DNA of 64,000 bases from contig NZ_BCSW01000010.1 of assembly GCF_001571065.1 (NCBI RefSeq), positions 1 to 64,000 on the forward strand. Direction: 5' to 3'. This DNA is from Dietzia cinnamea NBRC 102147. GTDB lineage: Bacteria; Actinomycetota; Actinomycetes; Mycobacteriales; Mycobacteriaceae. The notes under the pieces were generated by a model that was not told where the DNA came from, ran no database searches, and was given only the letters and a program-made list of their open reading frames with translations. This document shows, in pieces, positions 28,609 to 37,832 of the stretch (position 1 is its first letter; every line of letters begins with the position of its first letter). A program made the translations under genes and the position numbers.

Positions 28609-30753
28609 ATGTCCGTCCGCCGCCTGCTTCCGATCGCCACTCCGGGGATCTCCAACCGCCAGCACGTGACCTGTGTGTACAAGTGTGGAGACCAGTGCGC
28701 CGCCCCGGTGCCGAACACCTCCGACAACGCCTACTTCGGCGACATCGCCACCGAGATCAGCCGCCGCGGGGCGCTCAAGGCCGCGGGCGTCGTGGCGCTG
28801 GCGGTGGGAGCCGCGCAGGCCCTGCCCGCGACCGCCGCCGCGCAGGGTTCCGCGGCCACCGGCTCGCTCGGGGCCACCGGCTCGACCGGCGGCGCCGCGA
28901 TCGACACCGGATTCACCCCGGTCGCGCCCAACAAGGCCGACGCTGTGACCGTCCCCGAGGGCTACTCCAGTGACGTCGTGATCCGCTGGGGCGACCCCGT
29001 GCTGCCCGGCGCCCCGGAGTTCGACTTCGAGAACCAGACCGCGGCCGCCCAGGCCATGCAGTACGGCTACAACTGCGACCTCGCCGTGATGTTCCCGATG
29101 GACGACCGCGACGGCCGCTACCTGCTCACCGTCAACCACGAGTACACCACCGAGCCCACGATGTTCCGTGGCTACGACTCCGCGAACCCCACCCGCGAGC
29201 AGGTCGAGATCGCATGGGCCGCACACGGGCTGACCGTCGTCGAGCTGGCCACCCGCTCCTCCGACGGCGGCCTCGACCCCGTCATGGGCTCCTACAACCG
29301 TCGCATCACCGCCACCACCCCGTTCGAGCTGCGCGGTCCCGCCGTCGGCCCGCTCACCCGGACCACCGCCGACCCGACCGGCACGCGCGTCCTGGGCACG
29401 CTGAACAACTGCGCGGGCGGGCACACCCCGTGGGGCACCGTGCTCTCCGGCGAGGAGAACTTCAACCAGTACTTCGGCACCTCCGGTTCGGTCACCGACA
29501 CCGAGCGCCGCGCGCAGCTGAGCCGCTACGGCATCAGCGTCTCCCCCTCCGGCCGGCTGTGGGAGCGGTTCGACGACCGCTTCGACCTGGCGAAGGAGCC
29601 CAACGAGGTCAACCGCTTCGGCTACGTCGTCGAGGTCGATCCCTGGGATCCCGACTCGACGCCGGTCAAGCACTCGGCCATGGGCCGCTTCAAGCACGAG
29701 GGCGCGAGCATCCACGTGACCGCCAACGGGACCGTCGTGGCCTACTCCGGTGACGACGAGCGCTTCGACTACCTCTACAAGTTCGTGTCCAGCCGCCGCA
29801 TCGTCCCCGGTAACACCCGGGCCGCGCGGGCCCAGAACATGCGGATCCTCGACGAGGGCACCCTCTACGTGGCCACCTTCTCCGGCAACTCGCCCGCGTC
29901 CGAGATCGACGGCTCGGGCACGCTTCCGTCCGACGGCGCGTTCGACGGTTCCGGCACCTGGATCCCGCTCATGACCGTCAACGCCGACGGCAAGGCCGTC
30001 TCTCACGTCGAGGGCATGACGCCCGAGCAGGTCGCCGTGCACACGCGTATGGCGGGCGACCGCGTCGGCGCCACCAAGATGGACCGGCCCGAGGACGTGG
30101 AGCCCAGCCCGACCACCGGCAAGGTGTACATGGCGCTGACCAACAACTCCCAGCGCGGCGGCACCGGCCGGGCCGCGGCCGACGAGGCCAACCCCCGGCA
30201 CAACAACAAGCACGGTCAGGTCGTCGAGATCACCGACGACCACGAAGGCACCACCTTCGGCTGGAACCTGCTGCTCGTGTGTGGTGATCCCGCCGAGGCC
30301 GATTCCTACTTCGGCGGCTTCGACAAGTCCAAGGTCAGCCCGATCTCGTGCCCGGACAACGTCGCGTTCGACCCCGCCGGCGGACTGTGGGTGTCGACGG
30401 ACGGCAACGCGCTCGGCTTCAACGACGGCCTCTACTCGGTGGCCACCGAGGGGTCGAACCGCGGCGAGACCAAGCTGTTCCTCACCGTCCCGATCGGGGC
30501 GGAGACCTGCGGTCCGCTGGTGTTCAAGGATCGCGCGATCGTCAACGTCCAGCACCCGGGCGAGATGGACGGCGCGTCGATCGAGAACCCGGCCTCGCAC
30601 TGGCCCGATGGCGGCGACTCCCAGCCGCGCCCGTCGACGGTCGTGGCCTGGCGCGACGGCTTCTCCGGCGGCACGGGCTCGCTCGGCTCGGGTTCCCTGG
30701 GCGGGGGTTCCCTGGGCTCGGGGTCGCTGCCGACGGGCTCGCTCGGCCGCTGA
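28609..30753 (+). CDS. PhoX-family (DUF839) alkaline phosphatase-like protein, Tat-exported
   Basis: The 714-residue PhoX-type protein is of the calcium/iron-dependent phosphatase family that releases phosphate from organic esters outside the cell. The long N-terminus (CVYKCGDQCAAPVPN) precedes the twin-arginine signal SRRGALKAAGVVALAVGAAQALP, as is usual in PhoX proteins. Later blocks include NHEYTTEPTMF, GTLNNCAGGHTPWGTVLSGEENF and AYSGDDERFDYLYKF. Gly-Ser-Leu repeats flank the domain: GSLGATGS near residue 85 and a run of GSLGS/GSLGG/GSLPT units at the C-terminus. AGGGAGA precedes the ATG. Phosphate control is suggested by the GTTCAYC repeats upstream. Confidence 0.88.
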   Translation: MSVRRLLPIATPGISNRQHVTCVYKCGDQCAAPVPNTSDNAYFGDIATEISRRGALKAAGVVALAVGAAQALPATAAAQGSAATGSLGATGSTGGAAIDTGFTPVAPNKADAVTVPEGYSSDVVIRWGDPVLPGAPEFDFENQTAAAQAMQYGYNCDLAVMFPMDDRDGRYLLTVNHEYTTEPTMFRGYDSANPTREQVEIAWAAHGLTVVELATRSSDGGLDPVMGSYNRRITATTPFELRGPAVGPLTRTTADPTGTRVLGTLNNCAGGHTPWGTVLSGEENFNQYFGTSGSVTDTERRAQLSRYGISVSPSGRLWERFDDRFDLAKEPNEVNRFGYVVEVDPWDPDSTPVKHSAMGRFKHEGASIHVTANGTVVAYSGDDERFDYLYKFVSSRRIVPGNTRAARAQNMRILDEGTLYVATFSGNSPASEIDGSGTLPSDGAFDGSGTWIPLMTVNADGKAVSHVEGMTPEQVAVHTRMAGDRVGATKMDRPEDVEPSPTTGKVYMALTNNSQRGGTGRAAADEANPRHNNKHGQVVEITDDHEGTTFGWNLLLVCGDPAEADSYFGGFDKSKVSPISCPDNVAFDPAGGLWVSTDGNALGFNDGLYSVATEGSNRGETKLFLTVPIGAETCGPLVFKDRAIVNVQHPGEMDGASIENPASHWPDGGDSQPRPSTVVAWRDGFSGGTGSLGSGSLGGGSLGSGSLPTGSLGR

Positions 30754-30825
30754 CCCCACTCGGCCGCTGACCCCGCCGCGCCCCGGAGCGTAGGCCTCTG
30801 ACCCTGCGCACCGGGGCGTAGGCCG

Positions 30826-30890
30826 CCGTCGAGAAGACCGTTTCGCACATTTCCACTCGGACAATGCGGGGCAAACGCTCTTCTCGACGG
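30826..30890. repeat. 65-bp imperfect palindrome between convergent genes
   Basis: CCGTCGAGAAGA (30826-30837) and TCTTCTCGACGG (30879-30890) are exact inverses. Pairing continues inward past one mismatch (CGTTT/AAACG). It shares GTTTCGCACA and overall length with the 3732-3794 element. It lies between the phoX-like gene and the minus-strand hydrolase gene. Confidence 0.75.
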
Positions 30891-30924
30891 GCCGGCGGAC
30901 AGGCGGGCAGGCGGGCGGCGCGGC

Positions 30925-31764
30925 TTACCGCCCGGCGGGTGCGCCCGCGTTCGCGACCGCCGGTGCCGCGCCCGTGTACGCCAGTCCGCGCTCGGCGCAG
31001 GCCGCGATCGACGCGGCCACGCCCTCGGGGTCGTCGGACATCGGCACGTGCCCGTCGGCGGTGATCTCCACCTTCGCCTGCGGGAACAGCCGCGTGGCGA
31101 GCTTGATCTGACCGACCGGTAGGACCATGTCGAACCGGCCCCAGCGGATGGTGATGGGGAGGTTCTCGTCGACGGGCGCGGAGAACAGGAAGGTCCGGCG
31201 GTCGGCCCGGTCCAGCACGGTGTTGGACACGATCGCCTCGCTGTCTATCGCGGCGGCCTCGGCGGGGTACCGCCACGGGCGGGCGCAGAACACCGCCATC
31301 ATCACCGCGCGTCCGGCGGCCCGCTCGGTGAGGGCGGGGATGTGCCGGCCGAGTCTGCCGGCCGCGCGTCGGAGGCTGCGGAAGACGGTGATCGTGTAGC
31401 GCCACTCGGCGTGCGAGCGGAAGAACCCGGCGGGCGAGAGCGCGGTGACGCTGCTGGCCAGCCCGCGCGCGCCGAGTTCCAGCGCGAGGAAGCCGCCGAG
31501 GGAGTTGCCGGCGATGTGCGGCCGCTCGCCGGCCGGGACGACCGCCTCGATCAGGTCGACGAGCTCACCGACGAAGTGGTCGAGCACGTCCCCATCGTCC
31601 GGCAGGTCGGCGGAGCGTCCGTGTCCGGGCAGGTCGACGACGACCACGCGGAACCGGTCGGCGAGCAGCGGCACCACGGCGTCCCAGGCGTGCGCGCGGT
31701 GGCAGACGCCGTGGATGAGGACGATGGTCGGTCCGGATCCGGTGATCTGGTGATACAAACCCAT
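30925..31764 (-). CDS. Alpha/beta-hydrolase
   Basis: This is an alpha/beta-hydrolase of about 279 residues. It shows LIHGVCHRAHAWDAVVPLL (oxyanion loop), VVDLPGHGRSADLP, the nucleophile elbow AGNSLGGFLALEL, and a late ITADGHVPMSDDP with the catalytic His. The acid is probably in WGRFDMVLP. The substrate is unknown. ATG at 31764 is used; a GTG at 31821 would add 19 residues but has no ribosome-binding site. It is divergent from the MarR gene. Confidence 0.82.
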   Translation of the reverse strand: MGLYHQITGSGPTIVLIHGVCHRAHAWDAVVPLLADRFRVVVVDLPGHGRSADLPDDGDVLDHFVGELVDLIEAVVPAGERPHIAGNSLGGFLALELGARGLASSVTALSPAGFFRSHAEWRYTITVFRSLRRAAGRLGRHIPALTERAAGRAVMMAVFCARPWRYPAEAAAIDSEAIVSNTVLDRADRRTFLFSAPVDENLPITIRWGRFDMVLPVGQIKLATRLFPQAKVEITADGHVPMSDDPEGVAASIAACAERGLAYTGAAPAVANAGAPAGR

Positions 31765-31895
31765 GCCTTCAGTGTCCACCACCACACGCCCCCCCACCAG
31801 TGCCTCGACGTGACGCCCCACGGCGGGAGAGGAAGGGCTTACATTCGGTGCCGCGAGGCTCCCGGGGGGGAGCCGGTCTCGAGGGGGCTGGGGTC

Positions 31896-32381
31896 ATGGT
31901 GACGACGACGAGGGAACCGGACACCGGTGAGGTCGGGCCCGCTCTGGGTCTCGCCGAACAGTTCCGGCCCATCCTCCTCCGGCTGGACCTGCTGGTCCGC
32001 CGGCAGAGCACCCAGTACGCGCTGAGTAGAGCGCAGACGTCGATACTGCACACCCTGGCCTGCCACGGGCGGCTGCGCATGACGGACCTCGCCCGTCTCG
32101 AGAACGTGCGGGTGCCGACCACCAGCAACTCGGTGAGCGTCATCGAGGCCATGGGGTACGTCGAGCGCGAGCCCGACGAGTCGGACCGGCGTGGTGTCTG
32201 CGTTCGTCTGACGGACCTGGGCCGTGCGCGCATCGAGCAGGTGCTGGCAGACCGCGACCGCGACTTCGCCGAACACCTGGGGCGGCTGACCGGCGAGCAG
32301 CGTGAGCTGCTGTCGGCGGCGGTGCCCGCCTTCAACGCCCTCCTCGACGCCTTCGACGCCGACTCCGCCGGACCCGCCTGA
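31896..32381 (+). CDS. MarR-family transcriptional regulator
   Basis: The 161-residue dimeric winged-helix regulator has the helical N-terminus (LGLAEQFRPILLRLDLLVRRQ), HTH region (GRLRMTDLARLENVRVPTTSNSVSVIEAMGYVERE) and wing (PDESDRRGVCVRLTDLGRARIEQ). The DxRR-type wing motif is typical of the family. The ATG at 31896 is preceded by GAGGGGG. Its target may be the divergent hydrolase gene or the SDR gene 86 bp downstream; no operator could be recognised. Confidence 0.85.
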   Translation: MVTTTREPDTGEVGPALGLAEQFRPILLRLDLLVRRQSTQYALSRAQTSILHTLACHGRLRMTDLARLENVRVPTTSNSVSVIEAMGYVEREPDESDRRGVCVRLTDLGRARIEQVLADRDRDFAEHLGRLTGEQRELLSAAVPAFNALLDAFDADSAGPA

Positions 32382-32467
32382 ACCCACCTGGCCCCCGCCC
32401 GACGCACGGCCCCCGCCTGGACCCGCGCGGCCCACTCCCCCGCCTTGCCCGACTAGCCTCGGCGGGC

Positions 32468-33166
32468 ATGAGCACAGTCGTCATCACCGGCGCCTCCCAC
32501 GGGATCGGGGCGGCGACCGCCCGCGCCCTGGCCGGCAGCCACGACCTGGTCCTGGTGGGCCGCGACGCCGACGCGCTGCGGGCCGTCGCCGCCGACTGCC
32601 GCTCCGCACACCCGGGCGACCGCCGGGCCGTGGAGATCGTCGAGGCAGACCTCACGACCGCCGACGGGGTCGCCCGCGTCGCCGACGGCGTCAGCACGCT
32701 CGACGGGCTCGTCCACTGTGCCGGGGTCGCCGATCTCGGCCGGATCGAACACACCGACGCCGAGCAGTGGCGCCGGGCGTTCGAGGTCAACGTGCTGGCC
32801 GTGGTCGAGCTGACCCGGTCACTGCTCCCGGCGCTGCGCGCGGCACGAGGACACCTCGTCGTCGTCAACTCCGGCGCGGGGACCACCGCCAAGCCCGGCT
32901 GGGGCTCCTACAGCGCCTCCAAGTTCGCGCTGCGCGCCGTCACCGACACCCTCCGCGGCGAGGAGCCCGACCTGCGCGTCACCTCCATCCACCCCGGCCG
33001 CGTCGACACGGACATGCAGCGCGCGATCGTCGCGCACGAGGGCGGCACCTACGACCCCGGCGCCTACCTCAGCGCCGACTCCGTGGCCACCGCCGTCCGG
33101 CACGCGTTGGAGTCGACCCCCGACGCCCACCCCACCGAGGTCGTCCTGCGACCCCGGCCCCGCTGA
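32468..33166 (+). CDS. Short-chain dehydrogenase/reductase
   Basis: The 232-residue classical SDR has the cofactor motif TGASHGIGAATARAL (residues 6-20), DGLVHCAGVADLG in place of NNAG, catalytic Ser in VVNSGAGTTAKPGWG, and YSASKFALRAVTD (Tyr and Lys). Its length is a little short for the family. The substrate is unknown. It may be co-transcribed with the MarR gene. Confidence 0.85.
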   Translation: MSTVVITGASHGIGAATARALAGSHDLVLVGRDADALRAVAADCRSAHPGDRRAVEIVEADLTTADGVARVADGVSTLDGLVHCAGVADLGRIEHTDAEQWRRAFEVNVLAVVELTRSLLPALRAARGHLVVVNSGAGTTAKPGWGSYSASKFALRAVTDTLRGEEPDLRVTSIHPGRVDTDMQRAIVAHEGGTYDPGAYLSADSVATAVRHALESTPDAHPTEVVLRPRPR

Positions 33167-33280
33167 CGCCCGCCGGCCACCCCCTTACGCGCCGCGCCCA
33201 CCCCCTCGCGCTCTTTCCGCACGCCCGCGTGCCGCGAACGCCTGCCGCGCGGCCGTGCGTGTCGTAACGTCTGCACCACC

Positions 33281-34351
33281 ATGACCAGCCCCGATTCCCC
33301 TCTGCGGATCACCGTGATCGGCGCGGGCGTGGTCGGTTGCTACCTCGGCGGCCGGCTCGCCCGCCACGCCGACGTGACCCTCGTCGGGCGACCCCACGTC
33401 CTCGACCCCATCCGTGAACTGGGCCTCACCGTGGAGGCGGGCGGCAACGAGGGCGGCCGCCTGCACGTCCCCGCCGACATGCTCACCCTGGCCACCACGC
33501 CGGACTCGGTCCGCCGCGCCGACGTCGTGCTGGTGTGCACCAAGGCCGGTCAGACCGCCGCCGCCACCGCGGAGTTCGCGCCGCTCCTGCGCCCCACCAC
33601 CCTCGTGGTCGGGCTGCAGAACGGGCTGCACTCCGCCGACCTCATCCGCGAAGGCGTGGACTCCGCGCCGGTGATCGCCGGGGTCGTGCCGTTCAACGTC
33701 GCGCGCACCGGGCCCGCCACCTACCGCCGCACGTCCACCGGTGAGATCCGGATCGCCGAGCACCCGAGGCTCACCCCACTGCTGCGCACGGCCGCCGAGG
33801 CCGGCCTGCCGCTGCGTCCCACCGACGACATCCAGGCCGTCCTGCACGGCAAGATCCTCATGAACCTCAACAGCGCCGTCCAGGCCCTCTCCGGCCTGCC
33901 GCTGCGCACCGAGCTGCTCGACCGCGACCTGCGGTGTTGCGTCGCACTGTGCCAGGCCGAGGCGAACCGGGTGTTCACCGCGGCCGGCGTGGTGCCCCGG
34001 GTGCCGCTCGCCGTGCCCGCGGGCGCCCTCCCGATCGTGATGCGCCTGCCCACCCCGCTGTTCCGCCGACTCGGTCGGGCCGTGATGCGGGTCGACGCCG
34101 ACGGCACCTCGTCCATGAACGACGACCTGCTGCGCGGCCGGCCCACCGAGATCGACGTCCTGCAGGGCAAGGTCGTGAAGATGGCCCGTCAGCTCGGACT
34201 ATCGGCGCCGGCCTGCGAGCGGATGGTGGAGCTGGTGCGCGAGGCGGAAGCCGACGGCGAGAACCGCCGTCGGTGGGGTGGCCCCGACCTGCTCGCCGAG
34301 TTGCAGCGCGCGCGGCGCCGGGCACGCCGGCTCGCCCGTTCCAGCAGATGA
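33281..34351 (+). CDS. 2-dehydropantoate 2-reductase (ApbA/PanE)-family protein
   Basis: The 356-residue protein has an N-terminal Rossmann motif VIGAGVVGCYLGGRLARHADVTLVGR, a LVCTKAGQTA strand, LQNGLHSADLI, and a C-terminal helical domain with KILMNLNSAVQALSGLP containing the lysine typical of ketopantoate reductases. It is longer than E. coli PanE (about 300). It may be the pantothenate-pathway enzyme or a relative that reduces another 2-oxo acid. It ends four bases from the converging AsnC-type gene. Confidence 0.8.
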   Translation: MTSPDSPLRITVIGAGVVGCYLGGRLARHADVTLVGRPHVLDPIRELGLTVEAGGNEGGRLHVPADMLTLATTPDSVRRADVVLVCTKAGQTAAATAEFAPLLRPTTLVVGLQNGLHSADLIREGVDSAPVIAGVVPFNVARTGPATYRRTSTGEIRIAEHPRLTPLLRTAAEAGLPLRPTDDIQAVLHGKILMNLNSAVQALSGLPLRTELLDRDLRCCVALCQAEANRVFTAAGVVPRVPLAVPAGALPIVMRLPTPLFRRLGRAVMRVDADGTSSMNDDLLRGRPTEIDVLQGKVVKMARQLGLSAPACERMVELVREAEADGENRRRWGGPDLLAELQRARRRARRLARSSR

Positions 34352-34355
34352 GCGG

Positions 34356-34637
34356 TCAGTCCTCGTAACCGATCGAGAACGCGGCCTCGAGGTCATGCTT
34401 GGACTGGGTGCGGAACGCGATGTGCGTCTCGGTGTCCAGCACGCCGGGGACCTTGTTGAGGCGGTCGGAGACGATGTCGGCGATCTCCTCGTTGCGCCGC
34501 GCCCGGACCAACACGATGAGGTCGATGGTGCCGGTGACGGAGTACACCTCTGACACGCCGTCGATCTCGGCGATGGCGGAGGCGACCTCGGGGATCCGCG
34601 CCGTCTCGGCGTGGACGAAGACGATTGCGGTGATCAT
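34356..34637 (-). CDS. Lrp/AsnC ligand-binding (RAM) domain protein without HTH
   Basis: The 93-residue protein is a stand-alone RAM domain: ITAIVFVHAETARIPEVASAIAEIDGVSEVYSVTGTIDLIVLVRARRNEEIADIVSDRLNKVPGVLDTETHIAFR. It has no helix-turn-helix. Such proteins form amino-acid-sensing oligomers and may modulate full-length Lrp proteins. Its ATG follows an intergenic gap with no other gene. Confidence 0.88.
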   Translation of the reverse strand: MITAIVFVHAETARIPEVASAIAEIDGVSEVYSVTGTIDLIVLVRARRNEEIADIVSDRLNKVPGVLDTETHIAFRTQSKHDLEAAFSIGYED

Positions 34638-34797
34638 GGGCCCAAGGCTAGTGCAGTCGAGCGGCCAAGGGGCGGCGGTGTCCGGTGCGAAAACCTCCGG
34701 ATGGTGGAGCGGCGAACCGCACGGGCCCACTCCTCCGACCGGAGGCCTTCGCTCAGCCGGGGTCAGCTTCTCGAGCCGCGAACGACCCTCCCGTGGA

Positions 34798-35820
34798 TCA
34801 GATCTCGCCTGCCTCATCGAGCACCGCATGAGCGCAGGCGACGAGTTCATCGACCGCCTCCGCCGGGATCTGACCCATCGCCGTGAGGTTGCGCGGATCG
34901 TCGAGCTGGCGCCGTCGCACCCCCTCGAGGATGATCGCGAGCTTCCACAGTCCGAGGCCATGCCAGAAGGGCAAGTCCGAAACGTCACGTCCTGACACCT
35001 CGGCGTAGTGCTCGACCAGCTCGGTCCGTGTTGCGAAGCCCGGCAGGGTCGAGGCGTCGAAGCGCATCGTCGGCGGGTCTCCCTCTTGGGGCCAGTAGGC
35101 CAGCAAGGTGCCGAGGTCGGCGAGCGGGTCGCCGAGGGTGGCAAGCTCCCAGTCGAGGATCGCCCGCACCTGCGCGTCATCCGGGTCGATGATGATGTTG
35201 CGCAGGTGGCTGTCGCCGTGGACGAGGGTGATCTCGCCCGCCTGCGGGACGAGCCCGGTGAGGCGTTCGGTCAGCCGGTCCAGCTCAGCCAGGTCACGGG
35301 TGCGGGAGAGCTCCCACTGCCGCGACCACCGACGCAGCTGTCGCTCGCCATACGGCTTGTGACTGGCCAGGTCGGCGAGACCGACTTCCTCCAGATCGAC
35401 AGCGTGAATGCGTGCCAGGGTCTCCGCCAGAGACAGCCCCACGGCGTGCCGAGCAGCCGCGGAGAGCCGCTCCGCATCCGCTCGATCATCGAGCACGAGC
35501 CCGTCGACGAAGGACACGACGAGTACCGGACGGTCGGCGACCGCCGGGTCCTCGCACAATCCGTGGACGACAGGCAAGGGTACCCGCGTGTCCTGGAGAG
35601 CCGAGAGAATCCGGTGCTCCCGCGCGACATCATGCGCGGAGGCGAGGATCTCGCCCATCGGTGGACGGCGTAACACCAACCGGCGGCCCCTGACGTCTGT
35701 CGCCAGGTAGGTCAGGTTGGACTGACCCAAACCCACACGTTCGTAGGTCAACGGCTGCTCGACCTCCACTCGCTCGGCGAGCCACTCCGTCATCGCCTCC
35801 GTGTCGATGCCCTCGATCAC
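34798..35820 (-). CDS. APH-type phosphotransferase (ACAD10/11 kinase-like, candidate 4-hydroxyacyl-CoA kinase)
   Basis: This 340-residue aminoglycoside-phosphotransferase-fold kinase is of the type fused to acyl-CoA dehydrogenases in animal ACAD10/11. Motifs visible are [22 protein letters not shown] (ATP-binding), [15 protein letters not shown] (Brenner-type HxDxxxxN) and [22 protein letters not shown] (metal-binding Asp). The GTG start overlaps the acyl-CoA dehydrogenase stop by four bases. In Pseudomonas levulinate catabolism a kinase of this family phosphorylates a 4-hydroxyacyl-CoA. The adjacent acyl-CoA dehydrogenase and HAD genes support a similar job here, which is an inference. Confidence 0.83.
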   Translation of the reverse strand: MIEGIDTEAMTEWLAERVEVEQPLTYERVGLGQSNLTYLATDVRGRRLVLRRPPMGEILASAHDVAREHRILSALQDTRVPLPVVHGLCEDPAVADRPVLVVSFVDGLVLDDRADAERLSAAARHAVGLSLAETLARIHAVDLEEVGLADLASHKPYGERQLRRWSRQWELSRTRDLAELDRLTERLTGLVPQAGEITLVHGDSHLRNIIIDPDDAQVRAILDWELATLGDPLADLGTLLAYWPQEGDPPTMRFDASTLPGFATRTELVEHYAEVSGRDVSDLPFWHGLGLWKLAIILEGVRRRQLDDPRNLTAMGQIPAEAVDELVACAHAVLDEAGEI

Positions 35821-37040
35821 TTCTTCCGCCCCCACTCGGGATCGCGGCGACGGTACTCGCGACGCGCGATGGTCATCTTGTGCACCTCGTCCGGACCATC
35901 GGCGAGACGCAGGGTGCGCATATTGGCGTACCAGAGCGCGAGAGGGAAGTCGTCGCTCACGCCGCCACCGCCATGCACCTGGATGGCGCGGTCGATGACC
36001 TTCAACGCGACAGCTGGGGCCGCGACCTTGATCGCGGCGATCTCCGTGCGCGCCACCTTGTTGCCGACGGTGTCCATCATGTGTGCCGCCTTCAGGGTGA
36101 GCAGGCGGGCCATCTCGATCTCGATGCGCGATTCGGCGACCCAATCCATGATGTTGGCCCGGTTCGCCACCGGCTCGCCGAACGTCACCCGCGACTGTGC
36201 GCGGTCGATCATCAGGTCGAGAGCACGCTCGGCCACACCGATCGCTCGCATGCAGTGATGGATACGACCCGGGCCGAGTCGTGCCTGGGAGATCATGAAG
36301 CCATCCCCCTCGCCGGCGAGAAGAGCGGAGCGGGGCACGCGCACATCGGTGAACGTCACCTCCGCATGACCTTCCCGATCCATGTACCCGAAGACCGGGA
36401 GACCGCGTTCAATCTTCATACCCGGGGTGTCGATCGGCACGACCATCATCGACTGCTGCCGGTGAATGGGGGCGTCTGGGTCGGTTTTGCCCATGACGAT
36501 CATGACCTTGCAGTTCTTGTGCAAGGCGTTGGAGGTCCACCACTTGCGGCCGTTGATGACGTACTCGTCACCATCGCGCTCCATGCGGGTCTCGATGTTG
36601 GTCGCGTCGGAGCTCGCGACGGCGGGCTCGGTCATCGCGAAGGCGGAGGCCATCTCGCCGGCGAGCAGCGGCTTGAGGTACTTCTCCTTGTGCTCGTCGG
36701 TGCCGAAGAGGGTGAGCACCTCCATGTTGCCGGTGTCCGGGGCGTTGCAGTTGATGGCCTCGGGGGCGATCTCGAGGCTGCGGCCGGTGATCTCGGCCAG
36801 GTGCGCGTACTCGAGGTTGGTCAGGCCCGGCCCCCACTCCGGATGCGGGTGGAACAGATTCCACAGACCCTGGCTACGAGCCTCCGCCTTGAGGTCCTCG
36901 AGCACCTGCGGCTGGTGGTTCGCATCGCCCGATGCACGCATCTGCTCGCGGTAGACGCTCTCGGCCGGGTAGACGTGCTCTTCCATGAAGGTGAGGAGAC
37001 GGTCGCGGTAGTCCTGTCCGCGTTCGCTGAGTTCAAACAT
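35817..37040 (-). CDS. Acyl-CoA dehydrogenase (ACAD10/11-like)
   Basis: The 407-residue acyl-CoA dehydrogenase has [38 protein letters not shown] and [11 protein letters not shown]. The latter phrase is typical of the ACAD11-like branch. [38 protein letters not shown] and [35 protein letters not shown] also fit. In the ACAD10/11 system the dehydrogenase domain removes phosphate from 4-phosphoacyl-CoA to give an enoyl-CoA. It sits between the HAD gene (31 bp upstream) and the APH kinase gene (4-bp overlap). Confidence 0.9.
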   Translation of the reverse strand: MFELSERGQDYRDRLLTFMEEHVYPAESVYREQMRASGDANHQPQVLEDLKAEARSQGLWNLFHPHPEWGPGLTNLEYAHLAEITGRSLEIAPEAINCNAPDTGNMEVLTLFGTDEHKEKYLKPLLAGEMASAFAMTEPAVASSDATNIETRMERDGDEYVINGRKWWTSNALHKNCKVMIVMGKTDPDAPIHRQQSMMVVPIDTPGMKIERGLPVFGYMDREGHAEVTFTDVRVPRSALLAGEGDGFMISQARLGPGRIHHCMRAIGVAERALDLMIDRAQSRVTFGEPVANRANIMDWVAESRIEIEMARLLTLKAAHMMDTVGNKVARTEIAAIKVAAPAVALKVIDRAIQVHGGGGVSDDFPLALWYANMRTLRLADGPDEVHKMTIARREYRRRDPEWGRKK

Positions 37041-37070
37041 CGTGGTGGTCCTTTTCTGATGGCGTGCCGG

Positions 37071-37748
37071 CTACTCGCGGGCGACGGATGGGGCAGGAAG
37101 GTGCAAGAGGTCGTGAACGACGCCGATCGTCTCCTCGGCGGTTCGGTGGAGGACGCCGGTGATCCCCAAACGGGCAGCACCGACGAGGTTGTGCTCGAGG
37201 TCGTCAACGAGCAGGCACTCATCCGGTGCCACACCGAGCCGAGCACACGCGATGCGGTAGATCTCGCGTGATGGTTTACGTACACCCACCTGAGCGGAGA
37301 TCACACTGACATCGAAGAGTTCGTCGAGGTCGATGCGGGAATAACAATCCCGACCGAGGGAGTTGGAGACGAGCGCCACCGGTACGCCTGCAGCACGAAT
37401 CCGGCGGACCATGTCGATCATCGGCAGGTCCAGCTCGAGGTGGGCGCCCAGGCCGGCCAGCAGCCCCCGCGCCTCGACCTTCCCCCCTGCCTCGACAAGG
37501 GCTGCCGCGAACGCATCCTCGAAACCCTCGTCATCCAGCTGTCCCACCTCGTGCTCCACCAGCGCACAGCGTGCCCCTTCATGGGTGCCGAGCACGCCAA
37601 GCACCTGATTCGGTTCGAGTCCGGCGTCTTCGGCGATTCCGCGGAAGGCTGAACCCAGCGGGACCGTGAGCACTCCCCCGTAGTCGATCAGAAGTGCCCG
37701 CACACGGCGCTCGTCGGACGGGGCCGTCACCGGAGACATAGACGTCAA
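37071..37748 (-). CDS. HAD-family hydrolase (ACAD10-type)
   Basis: The 225-residue haloacid-dehalogenase-fold hydrolase has motif I LLIDYGGVLTVP (nucleophile Asp), motif II VALVSNSLG, motif III lysine in VGVRKPSREIYRIACARLG, and motif IV CLLVDDLEHNLVGAARLG. These resemble the HAD domains of ACAD10 and epoxide-hydrolase N-domains. A TTG start is chosen because AGGAG stands seven bases before it; the ATG three codons later is too far away. It is first in the HAD-ACAD-kinase operon, behind the palindrome at 37789. Confidence 0.85.
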   Translation of the reverse strand: MTSMSPVTAPSDERRVRALLIDYGGVLTVPLGSAFRGIAEDAGLEPNQVLGVLGTHEGARCALVEHEVGQLDDEGFEDAFAAALVEAGGKVEARGLLAGLGAHLELDLPMIDMVRRIRAAGVPVALVSNSLGRDCYSRIDLDELFDVSVISAQVGVRKPSREIYRIACARLGVAPDECLLVDDLEHNLVGAARLGITGVLHRTAEETIGVVHDLLHLPAPSVARE

Positions 37749-37788
37749 AGCGGGACTCCTTCACGGTTCATCTGACTACAGGTATACT

Positions 37789-37802
37789 TGAACCCTGATT
37801 CG
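37789..37802. promoter_or_regulatory. Candidate operator, HAD/MFS divergent promoter
   Basis: TGAACCCTGATTCG matches the palindrome TGAAYC-NN-GRTTCA except at the last base. Copies also occur at 39996, 43124 and 43145. It lies 41 bp upstream of the HAD gene start. Confidence 0.6.
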
Positions 37803-37832
37803 CCTTCAAGTCTTTGCCGCCTCGCCTGAGGA

